A DNA stretch of 64,000 bases from Paenibacillus ottowii (GCF_006874425.1 NZ_VIJZ01000006.1:124001-188000); one strand, 5' to 3'; shown: positions 1-9,494, numbered from the stretch's first letter. Program-made: numbers and translations. Notes: a model not told the origin generated them from the letters alone.

Positions 1-114
1 TAATCGGGCCAGCAATGAGCTGACATGTGCATGCAGCGCGTCTCCATCATAATAATAAAAGGGTGTCGGATGGTCGCCGAATCGCTCCAGTAAAATTTCG
101 TCTTTTTGATACAT
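1..114 (-). CDS. PLP-dependent decarboxylase, fold type III (N-terminal part only)
   Basis: The first 38 codons of a gene that continues beyond the left edge. The ATG at 114 follows an AGGAGG site with a 9-base gap. Residues 17 onward read TPFYYYDGDAL, the typical opening of diaminopimelate/ornithine-type decarboxylases of the alanine-racemase fold, in which the next segment starts the PLP barrel. It is the last visible gene of the minus-strand biosynthetic operon, 90 bases after the oxidoreductase stop. In that context it resembles BtrK, which decarboxylates a glutamyl group while it is attached to a carrier protein. A free amino-acid decarboxylase (LysA type) is the alternative. The catalytic lysine lies outside the window, so the assignment rests on a short segment. 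Confidence 0.6.
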   Translation of the reverse strand, partial: MYQKDEILLERFGDHPTPFYYYDGDALHAHVSSLLARL

Positions 115-204
115 CTGCTGAATCGCCTCCTCTCTTTGCTTGGATACTCCGTATTTTTTCATTATTCGAATTTCGCCGTTTGAAAACCACGATCACGATC
201 ATGC

Positions 205-1293
205 TCATACAGCATAGATTGTCTCACCCGAGCTTGCTGCTTTATGAATAGCTGCCAGCAGTCTGACGCGTTCAGCAGCCTCATGAAATGGAATGGGCTC
301 CGTTTCACCACGGATGATGCTGCAGAAGGCATTCAACTGATTGACATAATAGTTCATGGGCTCAAAAACTGTCTTGCTATGCGAAGATGTCTGTGATGAC
401 ATGGACATTGCCGTGGCATCCGTTATATTCACGGCGATATCGTTCTTCATTTCCGTCTTGAGGGCCATCTTATAAAAGCCTAAATTCGCCCGAAAGCAAT
501 CCTTTAAGGTGACTACTGCCGAATCAAAGGTCAGTACATGAGCACAGCGATAAGGGCGCTCAAATGAGAAGAGGGCAGATGCCTTTAGTCCACTCGGGTA
601 ACGGGCTTGGGCATGAAATGTCCAGTCACAGCCATGAGGACCAGCGAAATCCGATTGACTGTGAAACTCCGCCTGCTCCAGTCCAACGACAGCCTGAAGA
701 AATTGGAGCCAGTACACACCCAAATCCCAAAAGCACCCTCCACCCTGCTCTGGACGGGAGCGGTAATTGTCCGCATGCCCTTCTTTTGCCGGAATGCATA
801 AACTCGTCTCTATGGAGCACAAGCGACCATAACGACCCGATTCAACGATTCTGCGCAGCTCACGCTGCCAGGGATGATGCTGCACCATGACTCCCTCCAG
901 CAGATAGGCGTTGCCCTGTTCAACGATAGCTGCCAGGGGAGCTAGATCAGCCGTATTCAGGCATAACGGTTTTTCCACCAGCACGTGCTTATGAGCTTGT
1001 AGAGCTCTGCCAATCCACTCAGCATGTAAATCGTTGCTGAGCGCAATATATACAGCGTCGATATCTGGGTCTTTAAGCATATCCTCAGCATGACGATAAA
1101 CGACCTTGACTCCAAAACGCTCTGCCATTTCTTCCGCCTTGGCAACTGTACGGTTCGCTAACGCAGTCACGCGGGCTCCTGCAACATGTCGGATCGGTTC
1201 CAGCAACGCACGAGGGGCTATAGCCGAACAGCCAATGATCCCAAAGCGAATATCTTGCATCGCAGGTTCTTGCGCAGCCGCGGCAGCGTTCAT
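205..1293 (-). CDS. Gfo/Idh/MocA-family NAD(P)-dependent oxidoreductase
   Basis: 362 residues, normal for the family. A Rossmann nucleotide-binding motif lies near residue 19 (GIIGCSAIA) and the family signature EKPLCLN lies near residue 108, whose lysine is the usual catalytic residue. These cytosolic enzymes oxidise or reduce sugar or cyclitol hydroxyls. The start codon overlaps the stop of the upstream glycosyltransferase as ATGA, which fixes the start and implies translational coupling. Following a glycosyltransferase in a carrier-protein operon, it probably tailors a sugar or cyclitol moiety of the product; the substrate cannot be read from sequence. Confidence 0.82.
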   Translation of the reverse strand: MNAAAAAQEPAMQDIRFGIIGCSAIAPRALLEPIRHVAGARVTALANRTVAKAEEMAERFGVKVVYRHAEDMLKDPDIDAVYIALSNDLHAEWIGRALQAHKHVLVEKPLCLNTADLAPLAAIVEQGNAYLLEGVMVQHHPWQRELRRIVESGRYGRLCSIETSLCIPAKEGHADNYRSRPEQGGGCFWDLGVYWLQFLQAVVGLEQAEFHSQSDFAGPHGCDWTFHAQARYPSGLKASALFSFERPYRCAHVLTFDSAVVTLKDCFRANLGFYKMALKTEMKNDIAVNITDATAMSMSSQTSSHSKTVFEPMNYYVNQLNAFCSIIRGETEPIPFHEAAERVRLLAAIHKAASSGETIYAV

Positions 1294-2450
1294 GATCCCT
1301 GCTCCATTCCCGGTGAGCCTGCTGATGCGTGGATCTTATTCACATAAGACTCGATATAACGCGGCGTCCGACTGCGCAGCTCTATGATCCTCTGATGTAT
1401 TTCCTCCAGAATTTGGGCACTACCGCCATAGATCTCAATCCACGTCTCGTAGCGCATACCTAATCCAAGACGTTCCCATAAATCCGCATTATGCTTTTCA
1501 TGTACACCAAACGGCTCCAGCATAATCAGCGGAGTAGCTGTAGCGAACGAATCAGCCAGGCTGCCGCCGCCAGGCTTGCTGACAATGGCCTGGGCATGAC
1601 ATGCCCGGTCTAACATGCAATGGTAATCCGGTCCGACCTGATACATCGTTTCCTCACCCATTTTCACCTCTCCGAAAGGTGGAAATGTATACTCCCCGGC
1701 TTCATTTCGCTGCCATGTTCTCCACTGTGGGTCCATTCGAAAATAGCGTATACTATCCCGCCGTTCATCCGGTTGATCCTGGTCATACAGCAGCAAATCC
1801 AGCTCCCAGCCTGCTTCTTCCAACCGTCCAACCTTCTCACGGTAGGTACCCATCCCCCAACCGCCGCCATGTACGAATAAGCGAGATTGCCGTGCTTCAA
1901 AAGGGATATGCTCTACGGCAGGGATGTCAATATAGTGGCTGACTCTATTTTTATCATTTTCAAACAGGGTCGTTTCTCCACAACCATCAGCAAAATGCGG
2001 ATTATGCTTGGCTAGATTTTTCCAGGAAGGGGAAGGGGTCGAATCCATATACACGATATCCACATGCACGGACTCCGGCTCTCTGCGCTTGCGATACTCC
2101 TCCAGTACGTACATCCAATGACCGGATAAGCATATAAAATACCGACGGTCCTCCTCTGTCCATTGGTTCAGCAGTACTTCCATCGCTGCGGGGTCCAGTG
2201 AATTACGCATGTCCTGCGGAACCTTCTGCGACATTAAGGCCACGGCAAAGCTGTCATGGTAAGCTTTCCGGCTTTTGTCGACCTTGAGACGGGCTGATTC
2301 CGGCAGTACATTTTCAAAAACATGGATCGCCGTATCCATGCCCAGCCTGCGAAGACCCGCCTGCAGCAACAAGCCAGGGGTATAAAATCCCAATCCGAAA
2401 CCGGAACACAAAATCGTTACCTTCCTAGGCTTCTCCGTACTCTTACGCAT
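1290..2450 (-). CDS. GT-B-fold glycosyltransferase, MurG/UGT-like
   Basis: 386 residues, preceded by AGGAGG 9 bases before the ATG. The C-terminal half has the nucleotide-sugar site typical of GT-B enzymes: KPGGGSLADS near residue 290, then a hydrophobic strand and EPFGVHEKHNADLW, resembling MurG and UDP-glycosyltransferases. The N-terminus starts with a beta strand and a glycine-rich turn (CSGFGLGFYTPG). Lies 17 bases after the second ATP-grasp gene and overlaps the oxidoreductase by 4 bases. Probably glycosylates the operon product. Donor and acceptor are unknown, and a non-transferase epimerase of the same fold is possible. Confidence 0.6.
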   Translation of the reverse strand: MRKSTEKPRKVTILCSGFGLGFYTPGLLLQAGLRRLGMDTAIHVFENVLPESARLKVDKSRKAYHDSFAVALMSQKVPQDMRNSLDPAAMEVLLNQWTEEDRRYFICLSGHWMYVLEEYRKRREPESVHVDIVYMDSTPSPSWKNLAKHNPHFADGCGETTLFENDKNRVSHYIDIPAVEHIPFEARQSRLFVHGGGWGMGTYREKVGRLEEAGWELDLLLYDQDQPDERRDSIRYFRMDPQWRTWQRNEAGEYTFPPFGEVKMGEETMYQVGPDYHCMLDRACHAQAIVSKPGGGSLADSFATATPLIMLEPFGVHEKHNADLWERLGLGMRYETWIEIYGGSAQILEEIHQRIIELRSRTPRYIESYVNKIHASAGSPGMEQGS

Positions 2451-2467
2451 GCTTATACGCCTCCTGT

Positions 2468-3997
2468 TTAATTCAGCACTGTAAAATGTCGCTCTGCCAA
2501 AAAACGCTCCAGCTTGGTTGTCAATCGCATTTTTTCTTCATCGCTCGCAGCCACCAATTCCAAATAAAGCCGGCCTTTGCCTCGCGCCCGTTCGCTTCCA
2601 GCAGCTTCTTTTGTACCACTCAAGTCAGGCTGACTCCTACCTTCTTCTGCTCCGCCAATGCTGGCCCCAATTCCACTCACGCGAACCTGCTTGCCAGATG
2701 GCCTGTCCCCACGCCCAGTTACATGTCTGCTTGGCACAGTGGCGTGACCTGCAATCCTGTTCTCACCGTCTCGTCCACCCGTGTTTACATATAATGTATT
2801 GGCTCCCAGGGGCATGACACCTTCCTCACGTTCACCTGTAAACAGCAATCCCTCGCCTTCCAGCCCTTCCAGCAGTTCTTCATAGGATAGACTGCCGTCA
2901 TGGGACAGCGAATAATTCGTCAGAGTGCCACGCATATTTTTCCCGGCCAGATAGGTATCGAGCTGATGCTTGATCAAACTCATCGACTTTCTGGCATTTA
3001 TTTCGATAATGGGCTCCAGCTTTCCACCACGAAGTGTCATGGAGTCTATGCATACATCGCCGTAATATCCATCCCGGTACAGTTGCTGTCCCACATCCTG
3101 CATCAAGCTAAAATAACCCTCGCGCTCCAAACGTTCCATAAAGGCCTTGTCTGGCGATAGGGATTCCCGATAAGCGAATTGAGTATTAGCCAGCCATTGC
3201 ACAGATAGGATGTCAACACATCCATCATCGCCAATCGTAAATTGGCATGAAAAATCCTGCTCTTTCTCTAGAAAAGGCTCCAGCAGAAACAATACCCGTT
3301 TACCTTTGCGCTCCTGTCCACGTAAATACGATACGACCCTGTCCAGCATTTGTGTCGACGTAATGTGTAGATTGCCTTTGCCCGATACGCCAAAATCATC
3401 CTTGATTAAAAAGCTTCCATCCCGCAGCAGTTTACGCCCTGCTTCAGCGACATCTGCAAACGAAGTCACAATATGACCGGGATTGCGCAGACCAAGACTG
3501 CGTTTCAGCTCAGAGGAATAGGTTTTGGCATTTACCTTGCGAATGGTTTCCAGCGGCGGCTGATGCAATGTAATTCCCCAAGCATGCGCGGCCTCCTCCA
3601 CATGCGGCAACCCCGCAAACGGGCTAAGCACACAGCCTTCCAGTTGAGGAAAACCTTCTCCGGCATCCGTCTTGCGACTGCTCAGCAGTTCAAAAACAGA
3701 AGCGGCCGACACATTGCCCGGCTGTTCCATTCCGTCAGTCAAATCCCGTTCGTTTACAGCCGGATGAAAGCCCAACTGCGCGATATACTGACGATGTACG
3801 GGCGAAATGGCATAACGTGTCAATAGAGCGTCTCCCGGCTGGCAAAAGCTAAACAGCAATTCATCCATAGCTGCTACAATGGCAGAAGAAGCCCGGTCAG
3901 GCAGGGCGGGCAGAGAAGCCAGCTCGGCATCTCGCCAATAAGCCTCCGCTTCGAACGTTCCCATATATAAATGACGCTGGTTCGGTATCGCATTCAT
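2468..3997 (-). CDS. ATP-grasp ligase-like protein with a low-complexity insert
   Basis: 509 residues. The middle of the protein shows the ATP-grasp pattern: a lysine-rich strand then LIKDDFGVSGKGNLHI near residue 197 (ATP-binding loop), LLEPFLEKEQDF near 237, and a magnesium-binding strand PIIEINARKSMSL near 328. The nearest comparison in this window is the 458-residue ATP-grasp gene at 8052-9428, which shares the layout and the C-terminal LLEGEGLLFTGEREEGV-type segment. Residues of about 410-475 are a Gly/Ser/Arg-rich stretch absent from the paralogue. Such enzymes join a carboxylate to an amine or thiol, here perhaps an amino acid to a carrier protein or to the growing product. Confidence 0.65.
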   Translation of the reverse strand: MNAIPNQRHLYMGTFEAEAYWRDAELASLPALPDRASSAIVAAMDELLFSFCQPGDALLTRYAISPVHRQYIAQLGFHPAVNERDLTDGMEQPGNVSAASVFELLSSRKTDAGEGFPQLEGCVLSPFAGLPHVEEAAHAWGITLHQPPLETIRKVNAKTYSSELKRSLGLRNPGHIVTSFADVAEAGRKLLRDGSFLIKDDFGVSGKGNLHITSTQMLDRVVSYLRGQERKGKRVLFLLEPFLEKEQDFSCQFTIGDDGCVDILSVQWLANTQFAYRESLSPDKAFMERLEREGYFSLMQDVGQQLYRDGYYGDVCIDSMTLRGGKLEPIIEINARKSMSLIKHQLDTYLAGKNMRGTLTNYSLSHDGSLSYEELLEGLEGEGLLFTGEREEGVMPLGANTLYVNTGGRDGENRIAGHATVPSRHVTGRGDRPSGKQVRVSGIGASIGGAEEGRSQPDLSGTKEAAGSERARGKGRLYLELVAASDEEKMRLTTKLERFLAERHFTVLN

Positions 3998-4046
3998 ATG
4001 ACTCGCTTCCTTTCCTGCTTCATTATGAAACTACTACATGGTAGCG

Positions 4047-4859
4047 CTACTGGCTCGCACTCGTATAATCACGTAGTGCAAACTGCCATATCAGGCGGAT
4101 AATCGCCAGCAGCCAGAGAGGTGCAAGAAATGCCCAGAGCATCAAACCGGGTTGCATTTTGCCGAGAATGAACATTGGGGGAAAATTGCAGATGACAAAC
4201 ACCGGAAGCACAAACAAGCCAATACGCTGAATCAGGTTACTGTACACAGCCATCGGCACATAGTTTGTCTCGAAAATGCTGTTGGATAGCTCTGTAACAC
4301 CGTTCGTGCGGATAATCCAAAAGGCCAGCAATTGGGGCAGCAAAAACACAGAGTATGCTGTAAGCACTCCGCATCCGAGCAGCACAGCGAAGCCTCCTAC
4401 GGTTTCCACATCAAACGGTAGTCCAAGACGATACCAGCCAATGCCTGTCATGATTCCACCGCCCACGACATTCGGTACAGTATAACCCAGCTCAAATTGA
4501 CGCAGTGTCACCATAAATTGCAGCGATACTGGCTTCGTCATGAGCACGTCCAGTGAGCCAGTCCGGATTTTGTCAGGCAGGCTTGTAAAATTACTGTAAA
4601 ATAATCCACTGTAAAATCCGCTCATCATCGTAAACACGCCAATATATAAAAGTATGGCGTCAGGAGACCAGCCGTTAATGTCCGTCCCTGCCCGGTATGG
4701 AACCGAAGCGTACAGCAGCTTGATCAGTAAATAAGCCGTTTCAACCAGAAAGGCCGTTATAAAGTTAATGCGATATTCCATCTGCGACATGACGGAAAAC
4801 TGGACGAACTTCCAGTACAATCTGAGGTAACGTCCAACGTTTCGAAAAACATGTTTCAT
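4047..4859 (-). CDS. ABC-2-type exporter permease, second subunit
   Basis: 270 residues from the ATG at 4859, preceded by GGGAGG with a 5-base gap; a longer open frame exists upstream but has no comparable site and would lie inside the previous permease gene. Six hydrophobic segments are apparent, with an N-terminal cytosolic stretch ending QMEYRINF, the pattern of COG3694-like ABC-2 permeases. It begins 2 bases after the stop of the partner permease. With the adjacent ATPase and first permease it forms an inner-membrane exporter, presumably for the product of the surrounding biosynthetic operon. Confidence 0.8.
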   Translation of the reverse strand: MKHVFRNVGRYLRLYWKFVQFSVMSQMEYRINFITAFLVETAYLLIKLLYASVPYRAGTDINGWSPDAILLYIGVFTMMSGFYSGLFYSNFTSLPDKIRTGSLDVLMTKPVSLQFMVTLRQFELGYTVPNVVGGGIMTGIGWYRLGLPFDVETVGGFAVLLGCGVLTAYSVFLLPQLLAFWIIRTNGVTELSNSIFETNYVPMAVYSNLIQRIGLFVLPVFVICNFPPMFILGKMQPGLMLWAFLAPLWLLAIIRLIWQFALRDYTSASQ

Positions 4860-4860
4860 G

Positions 4861-5667
4861 TTAACCTCCCACCGAGACAAAGCGTTTGACTCCGGCTTGC
4901 CACACCCAGCGTGATACGGCCGCCAGCACTGCAATCCAGATCCATTGCACGCCAATGCCTTCGGCGGCTTCCAGTACAGTCAGCTTGCCCGTCAACGCAT
5001 TCACCGGAAAAAATACGGTGTAGCTGAACGGTAGCAAGCTGAACAGACGGGCCAACGCATCTCCAAAAATCGTCAGCGGAAACACGGTACCGCTAGCTAC
5101 ATAAATGACCAACGACAGCGTGTAAAAAAGTCCTGCCGATTCCGTCACCCAAAAGGCTATGCCGCTGAGCGCGTAATAGACCACAAAATTAAGCACAAGC
5201 GCTCCCGGCAACGCCAATATGTAAAGCAGGATATGCGACAGCCCGAAGCTGATTTGTCCTTCCAGGCTAAGACATAACAACAAAATAGCAGCCGCCAGCA
5301 GCACGACTGCAGACTGTATGACTTTGCCTCCGATAAACCGGCAAAAACGGTAAGCAAAATAATGCACAGGCTGTACCATGAATTTTGCCAGTCCGCCTTC
5401 CTTGATGTCTGTAGCAATTTCGTATTCAAAGCCCGTGGCAATCAGTTTTCCAGTTACCCCTGCCATAACTACATACACCAGCATTTCCGACAGAGAGTAA
5501 CCCAGCACACTTGCTTGTCCCGAAGAACCGAATACCGCAAGCCAGAGAAATATTTGTGTCATGATCGGCAACATAAATCCAGCCATTTGAAGCCAATAAT
5601 TGGCCCGATACTCCATTTCGTTTTGCATGCCAAGCTGGAGTACCTTCACATATTTGTTATTTCGCAT
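4861..5667 (-). CDS. ABC-2-type exporter permease, first subunit
   Basis: 268 residues if translation begins at the ATG at 5667; an in-frame ATG at 5685 would add six residues. Either start overlaps the 3' end of the ATPase gene. Hydrophobic segments alternate with short loops, and the N-terminus carries NEMEYRANYW, matching the corresponding motif of the other permease, as is usual for the COG4587/COG3694 pair. It works with the ATPase at 5657-6649 and the permease at 4047-4859 as a heteromeric exporter in the cytoplasmic membrane. The substrate is inferred only from gene context. Confidence 0.8.
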   Translation of the reverse strand: MRNNKYVKVLQLGMQNEMEYRANYWLQMAGFMLPIMTQIFLWLAVFGSSGQASVLGYSLSEMLVYVVMAGVTGKLIATGFEYEIATDIKEGGLAKFMVQPVHYFAYRFCRFIGGKVIQSAVVLLAAAILLLCLSLEGQISFGLSHILLYILALPGALVLNFVVYYALSGIAFWVTESAGLFYTLSLVIYVASGTVFPLTIFGDALARLFSLLPFSYTVFFPVNALTGKLTVLEAAEGIGVQWIWIAVLAAVSRWVWQAGVKRFVSVGG

Positions 5668-6649
5668 CGGCCAGCCTGCCCCCATCGTACAAATTGGCTA
5701 TCCCCTCTTCCAGCGGGACGTCCTCAATCGTAAAATCAACGACAGGCAGTGCATCTAAAATCTTTTTGGACCAAGTCAACGTATCATCTGCATCCAGCTC
5801 AAATACCGCCTCCAGCTCCGAGTTGGAGCGAAGCTTGCCGAGCCCCGCCAACGCCAGGCTGGATACAGGTGTCTCCAATCGAACCTTGAGCAATTTACGA
5901 GCACCAATGACCTCATTCACCTTGTGCAAGTCTCCGTCATACACCAATCTGCCCCCACTGATAATGATGGACCTGGTGCATAAATCCTCAATATCCTTCA
6001 TGTAGTGGCTTGTCAGCAAAATGGTCGTCCGGTGTGTGCGATTATAGGCTTTGAAAAACTCCCGAATTCGCCGCTGAGAAACAAGGTCCAGTCCAATAGT
6101 CGGCTCATCCAGTAAAATGACCCGTGGGCGATGCAGCAGCGCGGCGATCAGTTCCATTTTCATACGCTCGCCGAGCGATAGCCGCCGAACCTGCACATGA
6201 AGCTGCTCCTCCACCCCAAGCAGCGTGACCAGCTCATCCAGCGCCTCTTTATAACGGTTATTATCGATTTCGTAAATCAGCTTGTTCAGCTCGAACGACT
6301 CGCTTGCGGGCAAATCCCACCAGAGCTGGTTTTTCTGTCCCATCACGATGGAAAACTGACGTTTAAACTCCTTTTGTCGCTTCCACGGGGTAAACCCGAG
6401 CACCGATGCTTCCCCTTCCGTGGGATGGAGAATACCGGACAGCATTTTGAGCGTCGTTGTTTTACCCGCCCCGTTGGGACCAAGAAATCCGACAATTTCT
6501 CCTTCCTCAATGCTAAAGCTAACGTTTTGCACAGCCTTCTTGGTCAGCTGTTCACGCTTAAACAAATTTTGCAACGATTTGCGCACGCCCGGCTCTTTTT
6601 TGTAGTACGTAAACGTTTTCGACAATTGGTTTAATGTAATGGACGGCAA
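5657..6649 (-). CDS. ABC transporter ATP-binding protein (ABC-2 exporter family)
   Basis: 330 residues, TTG start at 6649 preceded by AGGAGGGG. Walker A (GPNGAGKTTT) near residue 57, signature RLSLGERMK near 157, Walker B VILLDEPTIGLDL near 178, and the switch histidine in LLTSHYMKD. The C-terminal 90 residues form the extra domain typical of the COG4586 group, which pairs with two different ABC-2 permeases, exactly as found downstream. Energises export by ATP hydrolysis at the cytoplasmic face. Separated by 70 bases from the BtrH-like gene, so it belongs to the same transcription unit by orientation and spacing. It could equally provide self-resistance to the product. Confidence 0.88.
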   Translation of the reverse strand: MPSITLNQLSKTFTYYKKEPGVRKSLQNLFKREQLTKKAVQNVSFSIEEGEIVGFLGPNGAGKTTTLKMLSGILHPTEGEASVLGFTPWKRQKEFKRQFSIVMGQKNQLWWDLPASESFELNKLIYEIDNNRYKEALDELVTLLGVEEQLHVQVRRLSLGERMKMELIAALLHRPRVILLDEPTIGLDLVSQRRIREFFKAYNRTHRTTILLTSHYMKDIEDLCTRSIIISGGRLVYDGDLHKVNEVIGARKLLKVRLETPVSSLALAGLGKLRSNSELEAVFELDADDTLTWSKKILDALPVVDFTIEDVPLEEGIANLYDGGRLADAK

Positions 6650-6719
6650 TGAATTCCCCTCCTCTTTCCTCTGTGCATGATACCTGGATGTATGTGCCTG
6701 ACCTAGCCAAATGCTTGAA

Positions 6720-7796
6720 CTACTCGGAAGCTTGCTCTGCCAAAATCATCAGTTCCTCCAGCATCTCCCGCTGTCTTTCAATTAAATGCAGAGCCCGTTC
6801 TGTAATCTCTGGCATCCGATGCTTGCGCAATTGGAGTCCTGTTTTGTAAATATGCAGATTAAGCTTGTGCCAATCCGCGTATAACGCCTGTGCCAATTCA
6901 ATGACATGCTGTGCTTGCGGCCCCAGCGTAGCTTGATGCAGCCGGCAATAATCAGCTGTATAATCCGTTAAATGAAGAGCGCTGCCCAATCGCAAATTGT
7001 AATAGATTTCATGGCAGTGCGTCCGAAACTCCTGATCCTCCATGTCTTCCAACAGATGGAAGTCACCGGCAAATGCCCGGTAACCGGCATCTCCCCGCTT
7101 GACATGCTGGTCTGTTGCAACCTTTTCACCCGTCACGTACTGACGAATATGGTATGCACACGCAGCATGCAGCTCCCTTGGCGACAGCGGGACAGGCTGC
7201 TCCACCAGCCATGCATACTCAATAATGCCCTGCATGAGGTCGTCGAGCCGTGCTGAGCCCACATAAGTCATCGCATGTCCCGAGGAATCAAGCAGGAAAC
7301 TATCATTTACCTGTGCCGTCCGTTCTTGCAAGTCCAATCCGCACAACTCAATCACATGGCCCCTTGGGTAATTTTTCACATATACATCGTGATAGGTCAA
7401 AGCGGTGCTCGACGTATGCAGCATCGTACCATAACCGGATGTGAGCACCCGCAGCAGGTCAGTCTCATTGCTGATTCCTTCGACCCACGGTTCTACCCGA
7501 ATAACCGGTCCGCCACTCGCGGCCATTTCTTGAAGCTGCTCTGGATATTTCTCCGGTCCGAAGCGCTTCAAATTGCCACCATACTCCGCACACATACTCC
7601 CACACAGCATGAACAGCTCGGCTTCGGCCATGTTCACCCCATACCTCTGCAATGAAGTACGCAGGGAAGAATATACACAATGCTTCCCTGGGAGAGCATT
7701 TGCGATTTCTTCTGCACCATGGTCAACTACGGATTCATGCCGAATCCCCATATCGGATTGCAGCATAGTTCTTGTCTGTTCGGCGCCCTTATGCAT
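6720..7796 (-). CDS. BtrH-like acyltransferase (BtrH_N domain)
   Basis: 358 residues from the ATG at 7796, which overlaps the TAA of the carrier-protein gene; a TTG at 7817 is an alternative start. The first 100 residues fit the BtrH N-terminal domain: GKHCVYSSLR with Cys40, then a helix and ELFMLCGSMCAEYGG. In butirosin synthesis BtrH moves an amino-acyl chain from the carrier protein BtrI to the antibiotic core. The remaining 250 residues are mostly helical. Immediate coupling to a carrier protein gene and a BtrJ-like ligase strongly supports the same kind of transfer. The acceptor is unknown. Cys40 as the nucleophile is inferred from position. Confidence 0.68.
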   Translation of the reverse strand: MHKGAEQTRTMLQSDMGIRHESVVDHGAEEIANALPGKHCVYSSLRTSLQRYGVNMAEAELFMLCGSMCAEYGGNLKRFGPEKYPEQLQEMAASGGPVIRVEPWVEGISNETDLLRVLTSGYGTMLHTSSTALTYHDVYVKNYPRGHVIELCGLDLQERTAQVNDSFLLDSSGHAMTYVGSARLDDLMQGIIEYAWLVEQPVPLSPRELHAACAYHIRQYVTGEKVATDQHVKRGDAGYRAFAGDFHLLEDMEDQEFRTHCHEIYYNLRLGSALHLTDYTADYCRLHQATLGPQAQHVIELAQALYADWHKLNLHIYKTGLQLRKHRMPEITERALHLIERQREMLEELMILAEQASE

Positions 7797-8034
7797 ATTT
7801 GCCCAGCAGACGTTCAATGCCTTGCAGTGTAGACAAATGCTCTAGCACCAAATCGTCGTCCTCCATCGTAATATCAAGCTCATTTTCCAATTCCACAATT
7901 AATTCAACAGCGGATAAAGAATTCAGCCCCAAGGTTCGCAAGTCCTGATCCGGAGTCAACTGTTCCAGCTCGCCGGGAGCCAGCTTCAAAACCTTTTCCA
8001 GTAAAGGCACTACATGGTATACATCTGTCTTCAT
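7789..8034 (-). CDS. Acyl/aminoacyl carrier protein (BtrI-like)
   Basis: 81 residues from the ATG at 8034, preceded by GGGAGGG; a longer open frame lacks such a site. Four-helix carrier protein with the phosphopantetheine attachment serine at residue 39 in TLGLNSLSAVEL, followed by an acidic recognition helix. It must be converted to the holo form by a phosphopantetheinyl transferase, not seen in this window. Placed between an ATP-grasp ligase and a BtrH-like transferase, it probably carries an amino acid as a thioester while it is modified. A fatty acid or polyketide role is unlikely, since no ketosynthase is present. Confidence 0.85.
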   Translation of the reverse strand: MKTDVYHVVPLLEKVLKLAPGELEQLTPDQDLRTLGLNSLSAVELIVELENELDITMEDDDLVLEHLSTLQGIERLLGKYA

Positions 8035-8051
8035 TCTCGATTCCCTCCCAT

Positions 8052-9428
8052 TTATGAACATCCTAATCCAGCAATGATACCTTCCAATTTGTGCGCATAA
8101 GCATCCGCTTCCTGCCAACTGTCTGCCAAAATAAGTGTGAAAATCCGGTTCACATAGCCCCGCTTTACAGGAATGCCTGACAAGGTACCCGCTGTATAAA
8201 CAAACACTCCTTCAGGCCGTTCGGGTGTATAGAGCAAGCCTTCCTCCGCCAGCAGCCCGCACAAACGGCTGTAGGTAAGAGGTGTCGCGGTCACGTTGCG
8301 GTAATAGCGAGACAAGGTTTTATGCTGCTCGCCCAGCACAGAGGACAAGAATGAGATGTAAGTAGACAGAGTAAATCTACCGTTAATCTCGATTACCGGA
8401 ACCAGCAAACCATCTTCATCAACAAAACCGTCAATGGAGGCCATTCCCGTATACCCGATGGAATAGAGATATGTTCCCAACTGATAGGCACATCGTCTGA
8501 CTTCTTCCTCCAGCGTCTCGCCAATATCAGCAGGAACCTGGGAGCCGATATATACTGTACCGTCTACGTTTTGCCTTTTCAGCGAAAACATCGTCACACC
8601 ACCGCCCTCGTCAATACAGAGCTGGTAGTTCAGATCCATTTGCTTATTGTGCCAGCGCTCCACCAGCCAGCCGCCAGAAGACGATGATGAACCGCCGAAG
8701 CGTCTCATCACACTCAGCAGCGTGTCCAGCTTGGACAGCTCGTCCAGCATATACATGCCTTGTCCCGAGGCACCATGCGGCTGCTTGATAATCAGCTTCA
8801 CAGGCCCGTCCGATAAGCCAGCCAGTCTCTCACATTCTCTGCGAATTGCCGCTTCGTCTGCACATACAGCGCCTTCGCTGACAGCAAAACCAAGTTTTTG
8901 TGCGGTCAAACGGCTAAATATTTTATCATTCACCTGGGCACAGACCGCAGATGGAGCACCGATCAGCTCCAGCCCGCAACGTTCCGCAATCGCTTCCTCC
9001 TGCGGTGTGACCGCATAGGGAACGAGCCATGCTTTGGCACCGCGGCTGCTATGACCTGCATCCGCAACCGTGCGCAGTCGTGCCAAAAGCGCGTCATCCG
9101 CCAGCACCAGCTCTGATATCGGCGTTAGCGGGTCCGAGGGCTCTGGCACCTCAATGCGCGGCAGGCTGAAGCCTAACCGCTGAAGCATGTCCAGAAATGC
9201 CTCATCCGGCTGTTCACGGAGTATAATGACATCCTGACTTCGACAGAGCAGGAGATTCATTTCCTCCATCCGGTTTACGACCTGCTGTTCATCCCGGTCT
9301 ACCATGCCCCCCTTGCGGGGGGATGGATGCCATACTTGCTCTGCGCCAATATTAAATAGCCAAATCAGGACACCATGATCCCGTTCATGAGCAAGTGCTT
9401 CTACAAGGTTAATCGTTTTAGTCGTCAC
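8052..9428 (-). CDS. ATP-grasp ligase, BtrJ-like
   Basis: 458 residues, GTG start at 9428 with GAGG 7 bases upstream. ATP-grasp features in order: VNDKIFSR near residue 166, the loop IIKQPHGASGQGMYML near 212, a strand LVERWH near 252, and the metal-binding VIEINGRF near 345. BtrJ in butirosin synthesis loads glutamate onto the carrier protein and later caps it with a second glutamyl group. The carrier protein gene starts 17 bases downstream, then the BtrH-like transferase, so loading of an amino acid on that carrier is the likely job. The amino acid specificity cannot be told from the sequence. Confidence 0.72.
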   Translation of the reverse strand: MTTKTINLVEALAHERDHGVLIWLFNIGAEQVWHPSPRKGGMVDRDEQQVVNRMEEMNLLLCRSQDVIILREQPDEAFLDMLQRLGFSLPRIEVPEPSDPLTPISELVLADDALLARLRTVADAGHSSRGAKAWLVPYAVTPQEEAIAERCGLELIGAPSAVCAQVNDKIFSRLTAQKLGFAVSEGAVCADEAAIRRECERLAGLSDGPVKLIIKQPHGASGQGMYMLDELSKLDTLLSVMRRFGGSSSSSGGWLVERWHNKQMDLNYQLCIDEGGGVTMFSLKRQNVDGTVYIGSQVPADIGETLEEEVRRCAYQLGTYLYSIGYTGMASIDGFVDEDGLLVPVIEINGRFTLSTYISFLSSVLGEQHKTLSRYYRNVTATPLTYSRLCGLLAEEGLLYTPERPEGVFVYTAGTLSGIPVKRGYVNRIFTLILADSWQEADAYAHKLEGIIAGLGCS

Positions 9429-9494
9429 GTCTTGTCCTCATCCCTCTCTCTTCCATCCAATAGCAAACAACTTCCATAAGAGATTCATAGGAAA

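Noticed and set aside
27..251. 74-codon open stretch on the plus strand
   Set aside because: Antisense to the start of the PLP decarboxylase gene, whose start has a perfect ribosome site and matching protein sequence.
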